Below are positions 7,121 to 15,209 of a DNA stretch of 15,263 nt, one piece after another. The DNA is from JBMYYR01 sp049609625 (GTDB taxonomy: Bacteria; Bacteroidota; Bacteroidia; Flavobacteriales; CAJXXR01). Numbering within the stretch: position 1 is the first letter of the stretch; each line of letters opens with the position of its first letter. Made by a program: the position numbers and the translations under genes. The notes below the pieces were generated by a model. It did not search any database, had not been told where the DNA came from, and saw only the letters and a list, made by a program, of their open reading frames with translations. Location of the stretch: positions 1 through 15,263 of the forward strand of contig JBMYYR010000043.1 of NCBI GenBank assembly GCA_049609625.1, in the 5' to 3' direction.

Positions 7121-8441
7121 TGTATTGAATATCAGTTTTTTAGCTAAGCTTGTGCTTGTTTCACTGACTCTAAGTGCTTGTTTTGGTTCGGATGATGATA
7201 AACCAGAAACCACACTAAATCTTGAGCTTCCAGAACCAGTAGATACGTCGCGCTTATTTTTTGATATGCACTTAGATTCTTTTCAGGTTTTGGAAGATGA
7301 ATTTAAGTATGGCGAAACCTTAGGTAAAGTCTTGAATGATAATGGGGTAAGTCATCAAAAAGTGCATTATTTGGCTCAAGCCTCAAAAGATATTTTTGAT
7401 GTTAGAGACCTAAAAGTTGGTCGACCTTATAAATTATTTCAGCCTTTAGATACGGCAAAAACGCCAGAAGTGTTGGCTTATCATGCCAATGCAACCGATG
7501 TTTATTTTTATCATTTTGGAGATAGTATTTTTGTTGAAAAAAAATCAAAACCTGTAGACATTCGTCTAGAGTTTGCTTCTGGAATTATCGAAAGTTCCTT
7601 ATCACAAACGATGGAAAAAGCTGGGCTATCCCAACGTTTGGTTTTGGCTTTAGCCGATAATATTTATCCTTGGACCATTAATTTTTTCAGCGTTCAGAAA
7701 GGCGATAAGTTCAAAGTACTTTACCTTGCCAAATATGTTGAAGACGAATTTATTGGCGTAGATCGAGTCTTGGCTTCAAATTTCAACCATTTTGATAATG
7801 ATTTCTATGCGTTTTCATTTGATAATGAGGGTTTTGATGATTATTATAATGATGAAGGAAAAAATTTAAGAAACTTTTTTCTTAAAGCTCCAGTTCAATA
7901 TTCGAGGATTTCATCACGCTATCAGAAACGCCGTCGACATCCTGTTTTAGGAAAAATTCGAGCCCACAAAGGGACGGACTTTGCTGCCCCGAAAAATACT
8001 CCAATTTATTCTACGGCGGATGGTATTGTAACTCACGCCCGATACAAAGGGGGGAATGGAAATTATGTAAAAGTAAAGCATAATGCCACATATACCACGC
8101 AATATTTACACATGAATAAATTTGCGAAAGGCATAAAACCAGGAAAGAAAGTGTCTCAGGGTCAGGTGATTGGCTATGTAGGAAAGACAGGCTTAGCCAC
8201 AGGTTATCATGTGTGTTACCGCTTTTGGTATAAAGGAAAACAAGTCGATCCATTTAAGGTAAATCTTCCACCATCAGAACCTATTTCTGATGACTTGAGG
8301 CCTCAATATGAATTGGTTAGAGATCAATATAAAACGATTTTGGATGCTCATGGTTGGGAAACGCCTAAGCTAGAGCTTGATCCTTTACCAGAAATCGACA
8401 TCCACAAAAAAACAGAACCAGATACCGCAGTATCCTTATAA
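7098..8441 (+). CDS. M23 family (MepM-like) peptidoglycan endopeptidase lipoprotein
   Basis: This is a likely zinc endopeptidase that cuts peptide cross-links in the cell wall. A lipoprotein signal ends at LSAC (C28). A LysM/OapA-like and Csd3-like N-terminal half follows (about 50-265; note SSLSQTMEKAGLS and APVQYSRISSRY), then the catalytic M23 domain (about 275-395). Metal and active-site residues are H290 and D294 in HKGTD, H338 in YLHM, and H371 in GYHVCYRF. The usual HxH is HxC here, so C373 occupies the third zinc-ligand position. I recall this variant in other Bacteroidota homologues, so it need not mean loss of activity. The start could equally be the ATG at 7110, four codons in, which leaves the signal intact and reduces the overlap with the dioxygenase gene from 23 to 11 nt. 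Confidence 0.9.
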   Translation: MHIFMTNNVLNISFLAKLVLVSLTLSACFGSDDDKPETTLNLELPEPVDTSRLFFDMHLDSFQVLEDEFKYGETLGKVLNDNGVSHQKVHYLAQASKDIFDVRDLKVGRPYKLFQPLDTAKTPEVLAYHANATDVYFYHFGDSIFVEKKSKPVDIRLEFASGIIESSLSQTMEKAGLSQRLVLALADNIYPWTINFFSVQKGDKFKVLYLAKYVEDEFIGVDRVLASNFNHFDNDFYAFSFDNEGFDDYYNDEGKNLRNFFLKAPVQYSRISSRYQKRRRHPVLGKIRAHKGTDFAAPKNTPIYSTADGIVTHARYKGGNGNYVKVKHNATYTTQYLHMNKFAKGIKPGKKVSQGQVIGYVGKTGLATGYHVCYRFWYKGKQVDPFKVNLPPSEPISDDLRPQYELVRDQYKTILDAHGWETPKLELDPLPEIDIHKKTEPDTAVSL

Positions 8442-8453
8442 AATAAACCAGAT

Positions 8454-10013
8454 ATGACAGCAGCACCCCTCGATTCTTTTCGAAATCAACTTGAACAAGC
8501 CTATACATATAAGCGTGATTTTTTCATTTTGGGAGGGGCCATGTTGGATAAAAATCCCGTTGAAGCTGCCCAAGTTAAAATTGCCCTAAAAACACTCAAT
8601 CGACATGGATTGATTGCCGGAGCAACAGGGACAGGAAAAACCAAAACACTTCAGGTGATTGCCGAGCAGCTTTCGCTCAAAGGCATTCCTTCGGTGTTGA
8701 TGGACATTAAAGGCGATTTGAGTGGATTGGCAAAGCCTGGCGAATCTAATGATCATATTGTGTGGCGTCATGGTGCCATCGGAACACCTTATAAACCAGA
8801 AGGTTTGCCCGTAGAATTGATGAGTATTTCTGAAGAAAAAGGCTTGAGGCTGAGATCGACCGTTTCGGAATTTGGCCCTGTTTTGTTGTCCAAAATTTTG
8901 AGTTTAAATGACACACAATCTGGAATTATTGCTATTATTTTTAAATATTGTGATGATCAAAACTTACCTTTATTAGATTTAAAAGACCTCAGAAAAACCT
9001 TGCAATACATCAGCACGGAAGGTAAAAAAGCTTTGGAAGCCGAATATGGCTTGATTTCTGGGCGTTCGGTGAGTGCAATTATGCGAAAAATCATCGCTTT
9101 AGAAGAGCAAGGTGCCGAATTATTTTTTGGAGAAAAATCCTTTGATGTCAATGATTTTGCTCGAGTGAAAGAGGAAAAAGGTCAAATTTCTATCATTCGC
9201 CTAACTGATATTCAGAATAAACCCAAGTTATTTTCTACCTTCATGCTTAGTTTGTTAGCTGAGATTTATGAAACCTTTCCCGAACAAGGCGATAGCGACA
9301 AACCGAAACTGTGTTTGTTTATCGATGAAGCTCATTTGGTTTTTAAAGAAGCCTCAAAAGAGCTTTTAGATCAAATCGAAATCATCATCAAACTTATTCG
9401 ATCAAAAGGAATCGGGATTTTCTTTTGTACTCAAAATCCGAGTGATGTTCCCGAAGCAGTTTTGAGCCAATTGGGATTAAAAATTCAACATGCCCTTCGA
9501 GCGTTTACAGCAAAAGACCGGCGAAGTATCAAAAAAACAGTTGAAAATTATCCAGAAACTGAATTTTATCCGACCGATCAACTCATTACTGAACTCGGAA
9601 TAGGAGAGGCTTTTGTAAGTGCTTTGAATGAAAAAGGTGTGCCAACCATGTTGACACACACACTTTTACGTGCGCCAATCAGTCGGATGGATATTCTGAC
9701 ACCAAAAGAAATTAATATTTTGGTTAAGGATTCTAAGCTTGCTAAAAGCTATGAAAAAGAGATAGATAGAGAAAGTGCCTATGAAATCCTATCCAAAAAA
9801 ATAGAAAAAGCACAGGAGGCCGAACGAAAAGCCGAACTCGAAAAAGAGAAAGAAAAACGAAAACTCGAAGAGCGAAAAATCAGAGCTCGAAAATCAACTT
9901 CACGTTCAGGTTATCGACGAAAATCGACTTCCGAAAAATTGTTTGATAAATTCAGTACACAACTTATCCGCGGCCTTTCGAGAGGAATTTTGGGCGTTTT
10001 AGGAATTAAATAA
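8454..10013 (+). CDS. HerA-like / DUF853 (YjgR-type) P-loop ATPase
   Basis: This is a 519-residue ATPase of the HerA/FtsK-like group, matching the DUF853 family (E. coli YjgR). The Walker A motif is GATGTGKT (56-63), preceded by NRHGLIAG as in YjgR. SVLMDIKGDLSGLA follows. The Walker B is LCLFIDEAH (286-294, with D291 and E292), and FFCTQNPSDVPE looks like the sensor-type strand after it. The last ~80 residues are a Lys/Glu/Arg-rich helix, probably coiled-coil, ending in a basic tail and a short hydrophobic end. HerA relatives form hexameric rings that pump DNA or remodel substrates; the role of the DUF853 branch is not established. No NurA nuclease gene is adjacent, which argues against a standard HerA-NurA repair pair. 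The neighbours are an M23 lipoprotein and an anchored cysteine protease. Confidence 0.9.
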   Translation: MTAAPLDSFRNQLEQAYTYKRDFFILGGAMLDKNPVEAAQVKIALKTLNRHGLIAGATGTGKTKTLQVIAEQLSLKGIPSVLMDIKGDLSGLAKPGESNDHIVWRHGAIGTPYKPEGLPVELMSISEEKGLRLRSTVSEFGPVLLSKILSLNDTQSGIIAIIFKYCDDQNLPLLDLKDLRKTLQYISTEGKKALEAEYGLISGRSVSAIMRKIIALEEQGAELFFGEKSFDVNDFARVKEEKGQISIIRLTDIQNKPKLFSTFMLSLLAEIYETFPEQGDSDKPKLCLFIDEAHLVFKEASKELLDQIEIIIKLIRSKGIGIFFCTQNPSDVPEAVLSQLGLKIQHALRAFTAKDRRSIKKTVENYPETEFYPTDQLITELGIGEAFVSALNEKGVPTMLTHTLLRAPISRMDILTPKEINILVKDSKLAKSYEKEIDRESAYEILSKKIEKAQEAERKAELEKEKEKRKLEERKIRARKSTSRSGYRRKSTSEKLFDKFSTQLIRGLSRGILGVLGIK

Positions 10014-10021
10014 GAGAAATT

Positions 10022-11575
10022 ATGCCCATTAGAATACGACCAGATCGCAATAGAAGTCCTCAACAACAACGCCATAGTTCAAATTCGAATTCTCGGAGGA
10101 GTTCGGGCGGAGGCATCCTTGGCGCGGTTTTGCCATTAGCTTTAAATTTATTTAAAAAAAATCCAAAACTTGGAATAATAGCCCTGATTGCTTTTGGTAT
10201 ATATTACTGGTATTCAAGCAAAAGCGAAGGAAATAGTACGGTCAACACTTTGATTGAACAAGTCTTCAGTACGGGGATGAACATGGACGAAAAAGTGTAT
10301 GACAAAGCCGAAGTGTTTGAAGCTTTGGCAGACAACATCAAAAATCCATTGCCCGAAGAAGTGAGTTTGTTGGCTTATGCGCCATCGAGAAAAAATCAAG
10401 GTAAACAAGGTTCTTGTGTGGGTTGGGCTTCTGCCTATGCGGCGCGTACTATTTTGTATGCCAAACAAACTGGTGCTGAGCCGAATAGAGTACGTTTTAG
10501 TCCATCTTTTGTTTATAATCAGATTGCCCTAAAAAATTGCCAAGGTTCGTATATGCACAAAGCGATGGATGTGATGTTGAATCGTGGAGCTTTGCCTTAT
10601 TCTGCTTTTGCTTATGATGAAAATTCATGTTCTAATAAGCCAGATGGAAGAGAAATTGAACAAGCTAAACAGTTCAAAACCAAAGGATTCAATAGATTAA
10701 CCAAAAGTGGAGATAATTATAAAACTGACCTTTTGGCAATAAAACAAAACTTGTCTCAAGGTGCGCCAGTGGTTATCGGAATGATGGTTGGTGGAAGTTT
10801 TATGACCCAAATGAATGGAAGAAAAGTCTGGAAACCAACTCGAAGCGATTACCAACAACGAGGTTTTGGAGGTCATGCGATGTGTGTGATTGGTTATGAT
10901 GATTATTTGGAAGGTGGCGCCTTTCAGATTATGAATTCGTGGGGAGAAAAATGGGGAGAAAAAGGTATTTTTTGGATAAAATATAACGATTTCGATCATT
11001 TTACCAAAGAAGCGTATGGCTTGTACCCAATGGGAGATGCCAAAGCGGTTGAAACGACGAGATTAAAAGGTGAATTAGGAATCCAAGTTCAGGCAAATGG
11101 AAAGTATTTAGCTTTCGACAAACAAACTGATATCGGCTTTAGTTCGCGCCAACGTTTAACCAAACAGGCAGATTTTAAAATTGAAATCACCAATAGTTTA
11201 GAGTGTTACACCTATATTATTGGCGAAGAAACCGATGGATCGTCTTATGTTTTGTTTCCTTACACCAAAAAACATTCACCTTATTGTGGGATTACAGGAA
11301 CGCGATTATTTCCAAAAGATCATTCGCTTTATCCGGATGATGTTGGTTCAAAAGATCAGTTTGCGGTTATTATTTCTAAACAAAAACTAGATTATAAGGC
11401 TTTGAATTCGGAAATAAATGCAGCGAATGGATCGAATTTTGAACAAAAAATAAAACGTGCTATGGGCACTGAACTTATTTCGGGAACAGATTTATTTGAC
11501 GGCGAAACTATTGCCTTCGATTCTAAAAATGGAAACGGTAATATGATTGCTATTGTGTTGGAAATCAATAAATAA
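10022..11575 (+). CDS. Membrane-anchored papain-like (C1A) cysteine protease with C-terminal DUF4384-like domain
   Basis: The 517-residue protein has a basic, Ser/Gly/Gln-rich N-terminus (1-30), a hydrophobic stretch (about 31-63, strongest at 50-63) that probably anchors it in the inner membrane, then a papain-fold domain (about 110-335). The catalytic set is complete: Q126 (oxyanion hole) and C132 in NQGKQGSCVGWA, H285 in GGHAMCVIGYDD, and N305 in MNSWGEKWG. The C-terminal part (about 345-517) contains SLECYTYIIGEETDGSSYVLFP, which resembles DUF4384 domains often found beside enzymatic domains. No secretion signal other than the anchor is seen, so the protease probably faces the periplasm by the positive-inside rule. 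The start lies 8 nt after the ATPase stop. Substrate is unknown. Confidence 0.88.
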   Translation: MPIRIRPDRNRSPQQQRHSSNSNSRRSSGGGILGAVLPLALNLFKKNPKLGIIALIAFGIYYWYSSKSEGNSTVNTLIEQVFSTGMNMDEKVYDKAEVFEALADNIKNPLPEEVSLLAYAPSRKNQGKQGSCVGWASAYAARTILYAKQTGAEPNRVRFSPSFVYNQIALKNCQGSYMHKAMDVMLNRGALPYSAFAYDENSCSNKPDGREIEQAKQFKTKGFNRLTKSGDNYKTDLLAIKQNLSQGAPVVIGMMVGGSFMTQMNGRKVWKPTRSDYQQRGFGGHAMCVIGYDDYLEGGAFQIMNSWGEKWGEKGIFWIKYNDFDHFTKEAYGLYPMGDAKAVETTRLKGELGIQVQANGKYLAFDKQTDIGFSSRQRLTKQADFKIEITNSLECYTYIIGEETDGSSYVLFPYTKKHSPYCGITGTRLFPKDHSLYPDDVGSKDQFAVIISKQKLDYKALNSEINAANGSNFEQKIKRAMGTELISGTDLFDGETIAFDSKNGNGNMIAIVLEINK

Positions 11576-11578
11576 ACT

Positions 11579-12070
11579 ATGTTTACTAAGTCAGGTTTTT
11601 CTTTAGTTTTGATGACGATTTTACTCGTTTTGGTTTCGGCTTGTTCGCTAAGTCATTCCAATATGAAAGATAAAATGAGTTGGCTTTCAGCTACTTGGCA
11701 AAGTAAAAAAAATAATCTTTTGGCAGAAGAGACCTGGTATTGGAATCCTGAAAAAAGTCAATACGAAGCTCAAGGCTTTATGCTTTTTGACGAAGACACT
11801 ATCTACACACAACATTTGGTGTTTTCTATGGAGAAAGAGAAAGGCTTTCTGACCGTGGAAACCAGTTCTGACACCGAGACAAAAGAAGCTTTTTTTAAAC
11901 TCGTTTCTTATGAGTCGGATAGTTTAACCTTCGAGAATTTATTTGATACCTTTCCGACTTATATTTTTTATATAAAAGATGGTAATAGTTTGAGAACTAA
12001 AGCTATGGGTAAGAAAGAAGGTCAAACGATGATTGATCTGAGAACTTATAATAAAGTTGAAAAAGACTAA
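11579..12070 (+). CDS. Small putative lipoprotein, DUF6265-like
   Basis: A 163-residue protein with a lipoprotein signal ending in LVSAC (lipidated C22). The mature part starts with MSWLSATWQS and continues with EETWYWNP, a run of beta-strand-like segments, and SLTFENLFDTFPTYIFY. This order (W-L-x-x-x-W, E-x-W, then F-E-N-x-x-x-x-F-P) recalls the DUF6265 family of small beta-barrel-like proteins; I assign it from memory, without a search. No catalytic motif is evident. It lies 3 nt after the cysteine protease stop and 2 nt before ppk1, so it is co-transcribed with them. Function unknown. Confidence 0.75.
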   Translation: MFTKSGFSLVLMTILLVLVSACSLSHSNMKDKMSWLSATWQSKKNNLLAEETWYWNPEKSQYEAQGFMLFDEDTIYTQHLVFSMEKEKGFLTVETSSDTETKEAFFKLVSYESDSLTFENLFDTFPTYIFYIKDGNSLRTKAMGKKEGQTMIDLRTYNKVEKD

Positions 12071-12072
12071 CA

Positions 12073-14103
12073 TTGGAAGTATTAAATAGAGAACTAAGTT
12101 GGCTGTCGTTCAATGAACGCGTATTGCAAGAAGCCGAAGATCCGATTAATCCATTAATTGAACGACTACGGTTTTTGGGAATTTTTTCAAATAATTTAGA
12201 TGAGTTTTTTAAGGTTCGGGTAGCTTCCGTCAAGCGGAGTATCGAATTTGGCGAAAGCAAGGAGGAGCAAACGTTCTATCAGCATATTTTGGATGATATT
12301 AAGCTGAAAACCATTAAGTTGCAAAAGCGTTTTGATAAGAATTTCAAGCGTATTATGCTCGAATTGAAAGAGAATAATATCATTCTGCACGACGAAAAAA
12401 ATCTTAACGACGATCAAAAAACCGAACTAAAAACTCTGTTCCGATCCGAAATAAAACACGACATTTCTCCAGTTTTGGTGTCTTCGCTCAAAGCGATGCC
12501 AAAATTAAATGACAATAGTGTTTATCTTTTGGTTGGTTTAGAAGCCGAAAAAAAACAAAAAGATAAGTTTGCGGTCATTGAAATTCCTTCCGATTTTCAG
12601 CGTTTTCACATTATCAAATCGACAAAAAAAGGAGTAAATGCTCTGATATTTATTGATGATATCGTGCGGCTTAATCTCAATTATATTTTTAAGTCAATTC
12701 CTTATACACCATTGTATTGTTATGCCTTTAAAATCACTCGAGATGCCGAACTCGATTTAGATAATGACGTGTCGGAAGGTATGCTCGAAAAAATGAAAAA
12801 AGGCCTCAAAAAACGAAAAAGTGGCTTGCCCGTTCGACTCGTTTTGGATGGCAATATGCCAAAGCAATTGCAAGTGAAACTGGCTCAAAGTCAAAAGATT
12901 AATCAAGACGAACATCTCATTCCAGGTGGAAGATATCACAATGCAAAAGACTTTATTTCCTTTCCTTCTTTTTCTAAACCTGAATTGAATTTTAAGCCAC
13001 TTCCTGCATTAAAACATCCTGAATTTAAAGCTCAAAAATCTTTACTTTCAGTACTTGCTAAAAAAGACGTGTTTTTGCACTTTCCTTATCAGCGGTTTAG
13101 TCATTTTATTGACCTTTTGCAAGAAGCTGCAATAGACCCACAAGTTAAAGAAATCAAGATTTTGGTTTACCGTTTGGCTGCCGATTCAAGGGTGGCAAAA
13201 GCTTTGGTAAATGCCGCCCGAAATGGCAAAAAAGTAACGGTACTTATTGAGCTCAAAGCGCGTTTTGATGAAGATAATAACATTCAGTGGACCAATTATT
13301 TAAGAGAGCGAGGTGTGCGGGTGCATCATGGTTTCGAGGGCTTAAAAATTCATTCCAAACTCTGTTACATCAAAAGAAAAACCAGCAAAGGCGAGCAAGA
13401 ATTTTCGACTATCGGAACGGGAAATTTCAATGAAAAGACTGCCAAAATTTATGGCGATTTCATGTTATTAACCAGTCATTCAGGGATTTGCAAAGAAGTT
13501 AAAGATATTTTTAATAGTGTAGAAGGCCGCTTTTCGAGCAACTATCACAAACATATTGTCTTATCTCCAAAACATTTTCGGAATAAACTTGTTAGATTAA
13601 TTAATGTTGAAATTAAAGAAGCAAAAGCGGGTAGAAAAGCCTTTATTCGATTGAAAATGAACTCTTTGGTCGACACAGCTTTGATTCGGAAATTATACGA
13701 TGCCAGCCAGGCTGGTGTTGAAATTCAGTTGATTGTTCGCGGCATTTGCCGACTACTTCCTCATGTTAAAGGTTTGAGTGATAATATTAAGGCAATCAGT
13801 ATTTTAGATCGATATTTGGAGCATGCACGGATGTATTATTTCTACCACAAAGGGGAGGAGCAATACTATTTGTCTTCTGCCGACTGGATGGCTCGAAATT
13901 TGGACCGACGTATCGAATTAACCTGCCCGATATATGATGAAAACATCCGAAAAGAACTTGATGATCTTTGGGCAATTCAGTGGTCAGACAATGTAAAAGC
14001 ACGTCGTTTGGACAAAAAACAAAGCAATAGCTACATCCGAACCAAGAAAAAACAAATCAGGTCTCAATACGCTATCTATCAATACTATAAAACAAAATTA
14101 TAA
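12073..14103 (+). CDS. ppk1: Polyphosphate kinase 1
   Basis: PPK1 reversibly moves the gamma-phosphate of ATP onto polyphosphate through a phospho-histidine. The 676 residues align along their whole length with E. coli PPK (688). LNRELSWLSFNERVLQEA and RLRFLGIFSNNLDEFFKVR are at the N-terminus, YRLAADSRVAKAL and IELKARFDEDNNI are in the catalytic core, and SSADWMARNLDRRIE is near the C-terminus. H427 in GLKIHSK is the phosphorylated His (E. coli H435). H584 in DRYLEH matches H592. The position of E. coli H454 is Thr446 here (FSTIGTGNFNEKTA). The start must be TTG at 12073: an in-frame TGA at 12058 leaves no ATG or GTG upstream, and later starts would cut conserved sequence. A Ppx/GppA phosphatase gene follows after 5 nt. 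Confidence 0.95.
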   Translation: MEVLNRELSWLSFNERVLQEAEDPINPLIERLRFLGIFSNNLDEFFKVRVASVKRSIEFGESKEEQTFYQHILDDIKLKTIKLQKRFDKNFKRIMLELKENNIILHDEKNLNDDQKTELKTLFRSEIKHDISPVLVSSLKAMPKLNDNSVYLLVGLEAEKKQKDKFAVIEIPSDFQRFHIIKSTKKGVNALIFIDDIVRLNLNYIFKSIPYTPLYCYAFKITRDAELDLDNDVSEGMLEKMKKGLKKRKSGLPVRLVLDGNMPKQLQVKLAQSQKINQDEHLIPGGRYHNAKDFISFPSFSKPELNFKPLPALKHPEFKAQKSLLSVLAKKDVFLHFPYQRFSHFIDLLQEAAIDPQVKEIKILVYRLAADSRVAKALVNAARNGKKVTVLIELKARFDEDNNIQWTNYLRERGVRVHHGFEGLKIHSKLCYIKRKTSKGEQEFSTIGTGNFNEKTAKIYGDFMLLTSHSGICKEVKDIFNSVEGRFSSNYHKHIVLSPKHFRNKLVRLINVEIKEAKAGRKAFIRLKMNSLVDTALIRKLYDASQAGVEIQLIVRGICRLLPHVKGLSDNIKAISILDRYLEHARMYYFYHKGEEQYYLSSADWMARNLDRRIELTCPIYDENIRKELDDLWAIQWSDNVKARRLDKKQSNSYIRTKKKQIRSQYAIYQYYKTKL

Positions 14104-14108
14104 CACGA

Positions 14109-15005
14109 ATGAAATCCAGAACATACGCCAGTATCGATATTGGGTCAAACGCTATGCGCTTGTTAATTTCTACGGCAAATTTTGATGATAAACGCTTGTT
14201 TTTTAAAAAAAATGCTTTGGTTCGTGTGCCCATTCGTTTGGGTCAGGATGTTTTTACTACGGGTCAAATTTCTACTCGCAATCAGAATCGATTTTTGGAT
14301 GCCATGACCGCTTTTCGGCACCTGATGAAGGTACATGAAGTGAGTACATATCGGGCTTGTGCCACTTCAGCGATGCGAGACGCCAAACAAAGTAAGGAGC
14401 TCATTGAGCGTATTAAAACTCAAACGGACATCGATATCGAAGTGATACAAGGTAGTTTGGAGGCTCAAATCATTTTTAATACTCAAATTCAAGACCTTTT
14501 AAGTCCTGAAACACATTACCTCTATGTGGATGTTGGGGGTGGAAGCACCGAACTGAGCTTGTTTCACGGAAAAACCTTGCTGGCTTCCAAATCTTTTAAT
14601 GTGGGCACCATTCGACTACTCAATAAGGTCGTTGGAGCTTTAGAATGGAAGAAGTTAAGTGATTGGATTTCAAAATATTGCAATGGTATTGACTCTATTG
14701 AGTCTATCGCTTCTGGCGGCAACATCAATAGAACGTTTAAACTTATTGGGAAGAAAAAAGGACAAGTTTTAGAGATAGATGAGCTTAAAGATATGGCAAA
14801 AGACATTCGTTCGGTAGATTACGAAGAGCGTCAATTTCGCTTTAATATGAATCCCGATCGGGCAGATGTTATTGTTCCAGCGCTTTCGATTTACTTAAAA
14901 ATCTTTGATTTAGCTCAAATACATACCATTCATGTGCCCAAAATAGGCCTTGCAGATGGACTCATTCGCATACAACACAAGAATTTTCTGAACCAAAAGA
15001 CTTGA
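14109..15005 (+). CDS. Ppx/GppA family phosphatase (exopolyphosphatase)
   Basis: This is an ASKHA-fold phosphatase that probably releases orthophosphate from polyphosphate ends, or hydrolyses pppGpp, or both. Its 298 residues form only the two-lobed Ppx/GppA core; the HD-like C-terminal extension of E. coli Ppx (about 510 residues) is absent. Motifs in order: phosphate-1 loop SIDIGSNAMRLL (8-19), ATSAMRDA (85-92), the GSLEA segment with the probable catalytic E118, phosphate-2 loop VDVGGGSTE (140-148), and ASGGN (201-205). Placement 5 nt after ppk1 makes a synthesis/degradation pair, like the ppk-ppx operon of E. coli, and favours exopolyphosphatase. The sequence alone cannot separate Ppx from GppA activity, so no symbol is given. 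Confidence 0.9.
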   Translation: MKSRTYASIDIGSNAMRLLISTANFDDKRLFFKKNALVRVPIRLGQDVFTTGQISTRNQNRFLDAMTAFRHLMKVHEVSTYRACATSAMRDAKQSKELIERIKTQTDIDIEVIQGSLEAQIIFNTQIQDLLSPETHYLYVDVGGGSTELSLFHGKTLLASKSFNVGTIRLLNKVVGALEWKKLSDWISKYCNGIDSIESIASGGNINRTFKLIGKKKGQVLEIDELKDMAKDIRSVDYEERQFRFNMNPDRADVIVPALSIYLKIFDLAQIHTIHVPKIGLADGLIRIQHKNFLNQKT

Positions 15006-15017
15006 TTATGAGGCGTA

Positions 15018-15041
15018 AAGAAAATTAATATTAATTTTCTT
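15018..15041. repeat. Perfect AT-rich 24-bp palindrome after the phosphatase gene
   Basis: Bases 15018-15029 (AAGAAAATTAAT) are the exact reverse complement of 15030-15041, with no spacer, 12 nt after the phosphatase stop. In RNA it could fold as an AT-rich hairpin ending in a T-rich 3' arm and so act as a weak, bidirectional terminator for the eight-gene run. As DNA it could be a site for a dimeric protein. Its position between the stop and the tRNA promoter favours the terminator reading. Confidence 0.5.
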
Positions 15042-15050
15042 ATATTTATC

Positions 15051-15080
15051 TTGTTAAGCTCATAATTAAACGTAACTTTG
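15051..15080 (+). promoter_or_regulatory. Promoter for the tRNA-Asp genes
   Basis: TTG at 15051-15053 and TAACTTTG at 15073-15080 match the Bacteroidota -33 (TTG) and -7 (TAnnTTTG) elements with a 19-nt spacer, within the usual range. The -7 box is an exact match and lies 24 nt before the tRNA, which fits a short 5' leader. This is the best promoter match in the window. Confidence 0.75.
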
Positions 15081-15104
15081 CCTCGCTTTATTAAAAACAA
15101 TGCT

Positions 15105-15178
15105 GGTCTGGTAGTTCAGTTGGTTAGAATACCTGCCTGTCACGCAGGGGGTCGCGGGTTCGAGTCCCGTCCAGACCG
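15105..15178 (+). tRNA. tRNA-Asp (anticodon GTC)
   Basis: A complete 74-nt cloverleaf. The acceptor stem pairs GGTCTGG (15105-15111) with CCAGACC (15171-15177), and G15178 is the discriminator base. The D-stem is GTTC/GAAT. The anticodon stem is CCTGC/GCAGG around loop CTGTCAC, with anticodon GTC at 15139-15141. The T-stem is GCGGG/CCCGT around TTCGAGT. The next bases are CAT, so the 3' CCA is not encoded and must be added by nucleotidyltransferase. Confidence 0.97.
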
Positions 15179-15209
15179 CATATTTTTAGTATTAAAGTGT
15201 ATAACACTT

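Noticed and set aside
9780..9950. Repetitive AG-rich stretch at the end of the DUF853 ATPase gene, considered as a DNA repeat
   Set aside because: It encodes a Lys/Glu/Arg coiled-coil in frame; the repetition follows from the amino-acid composition and has no fixed unit.
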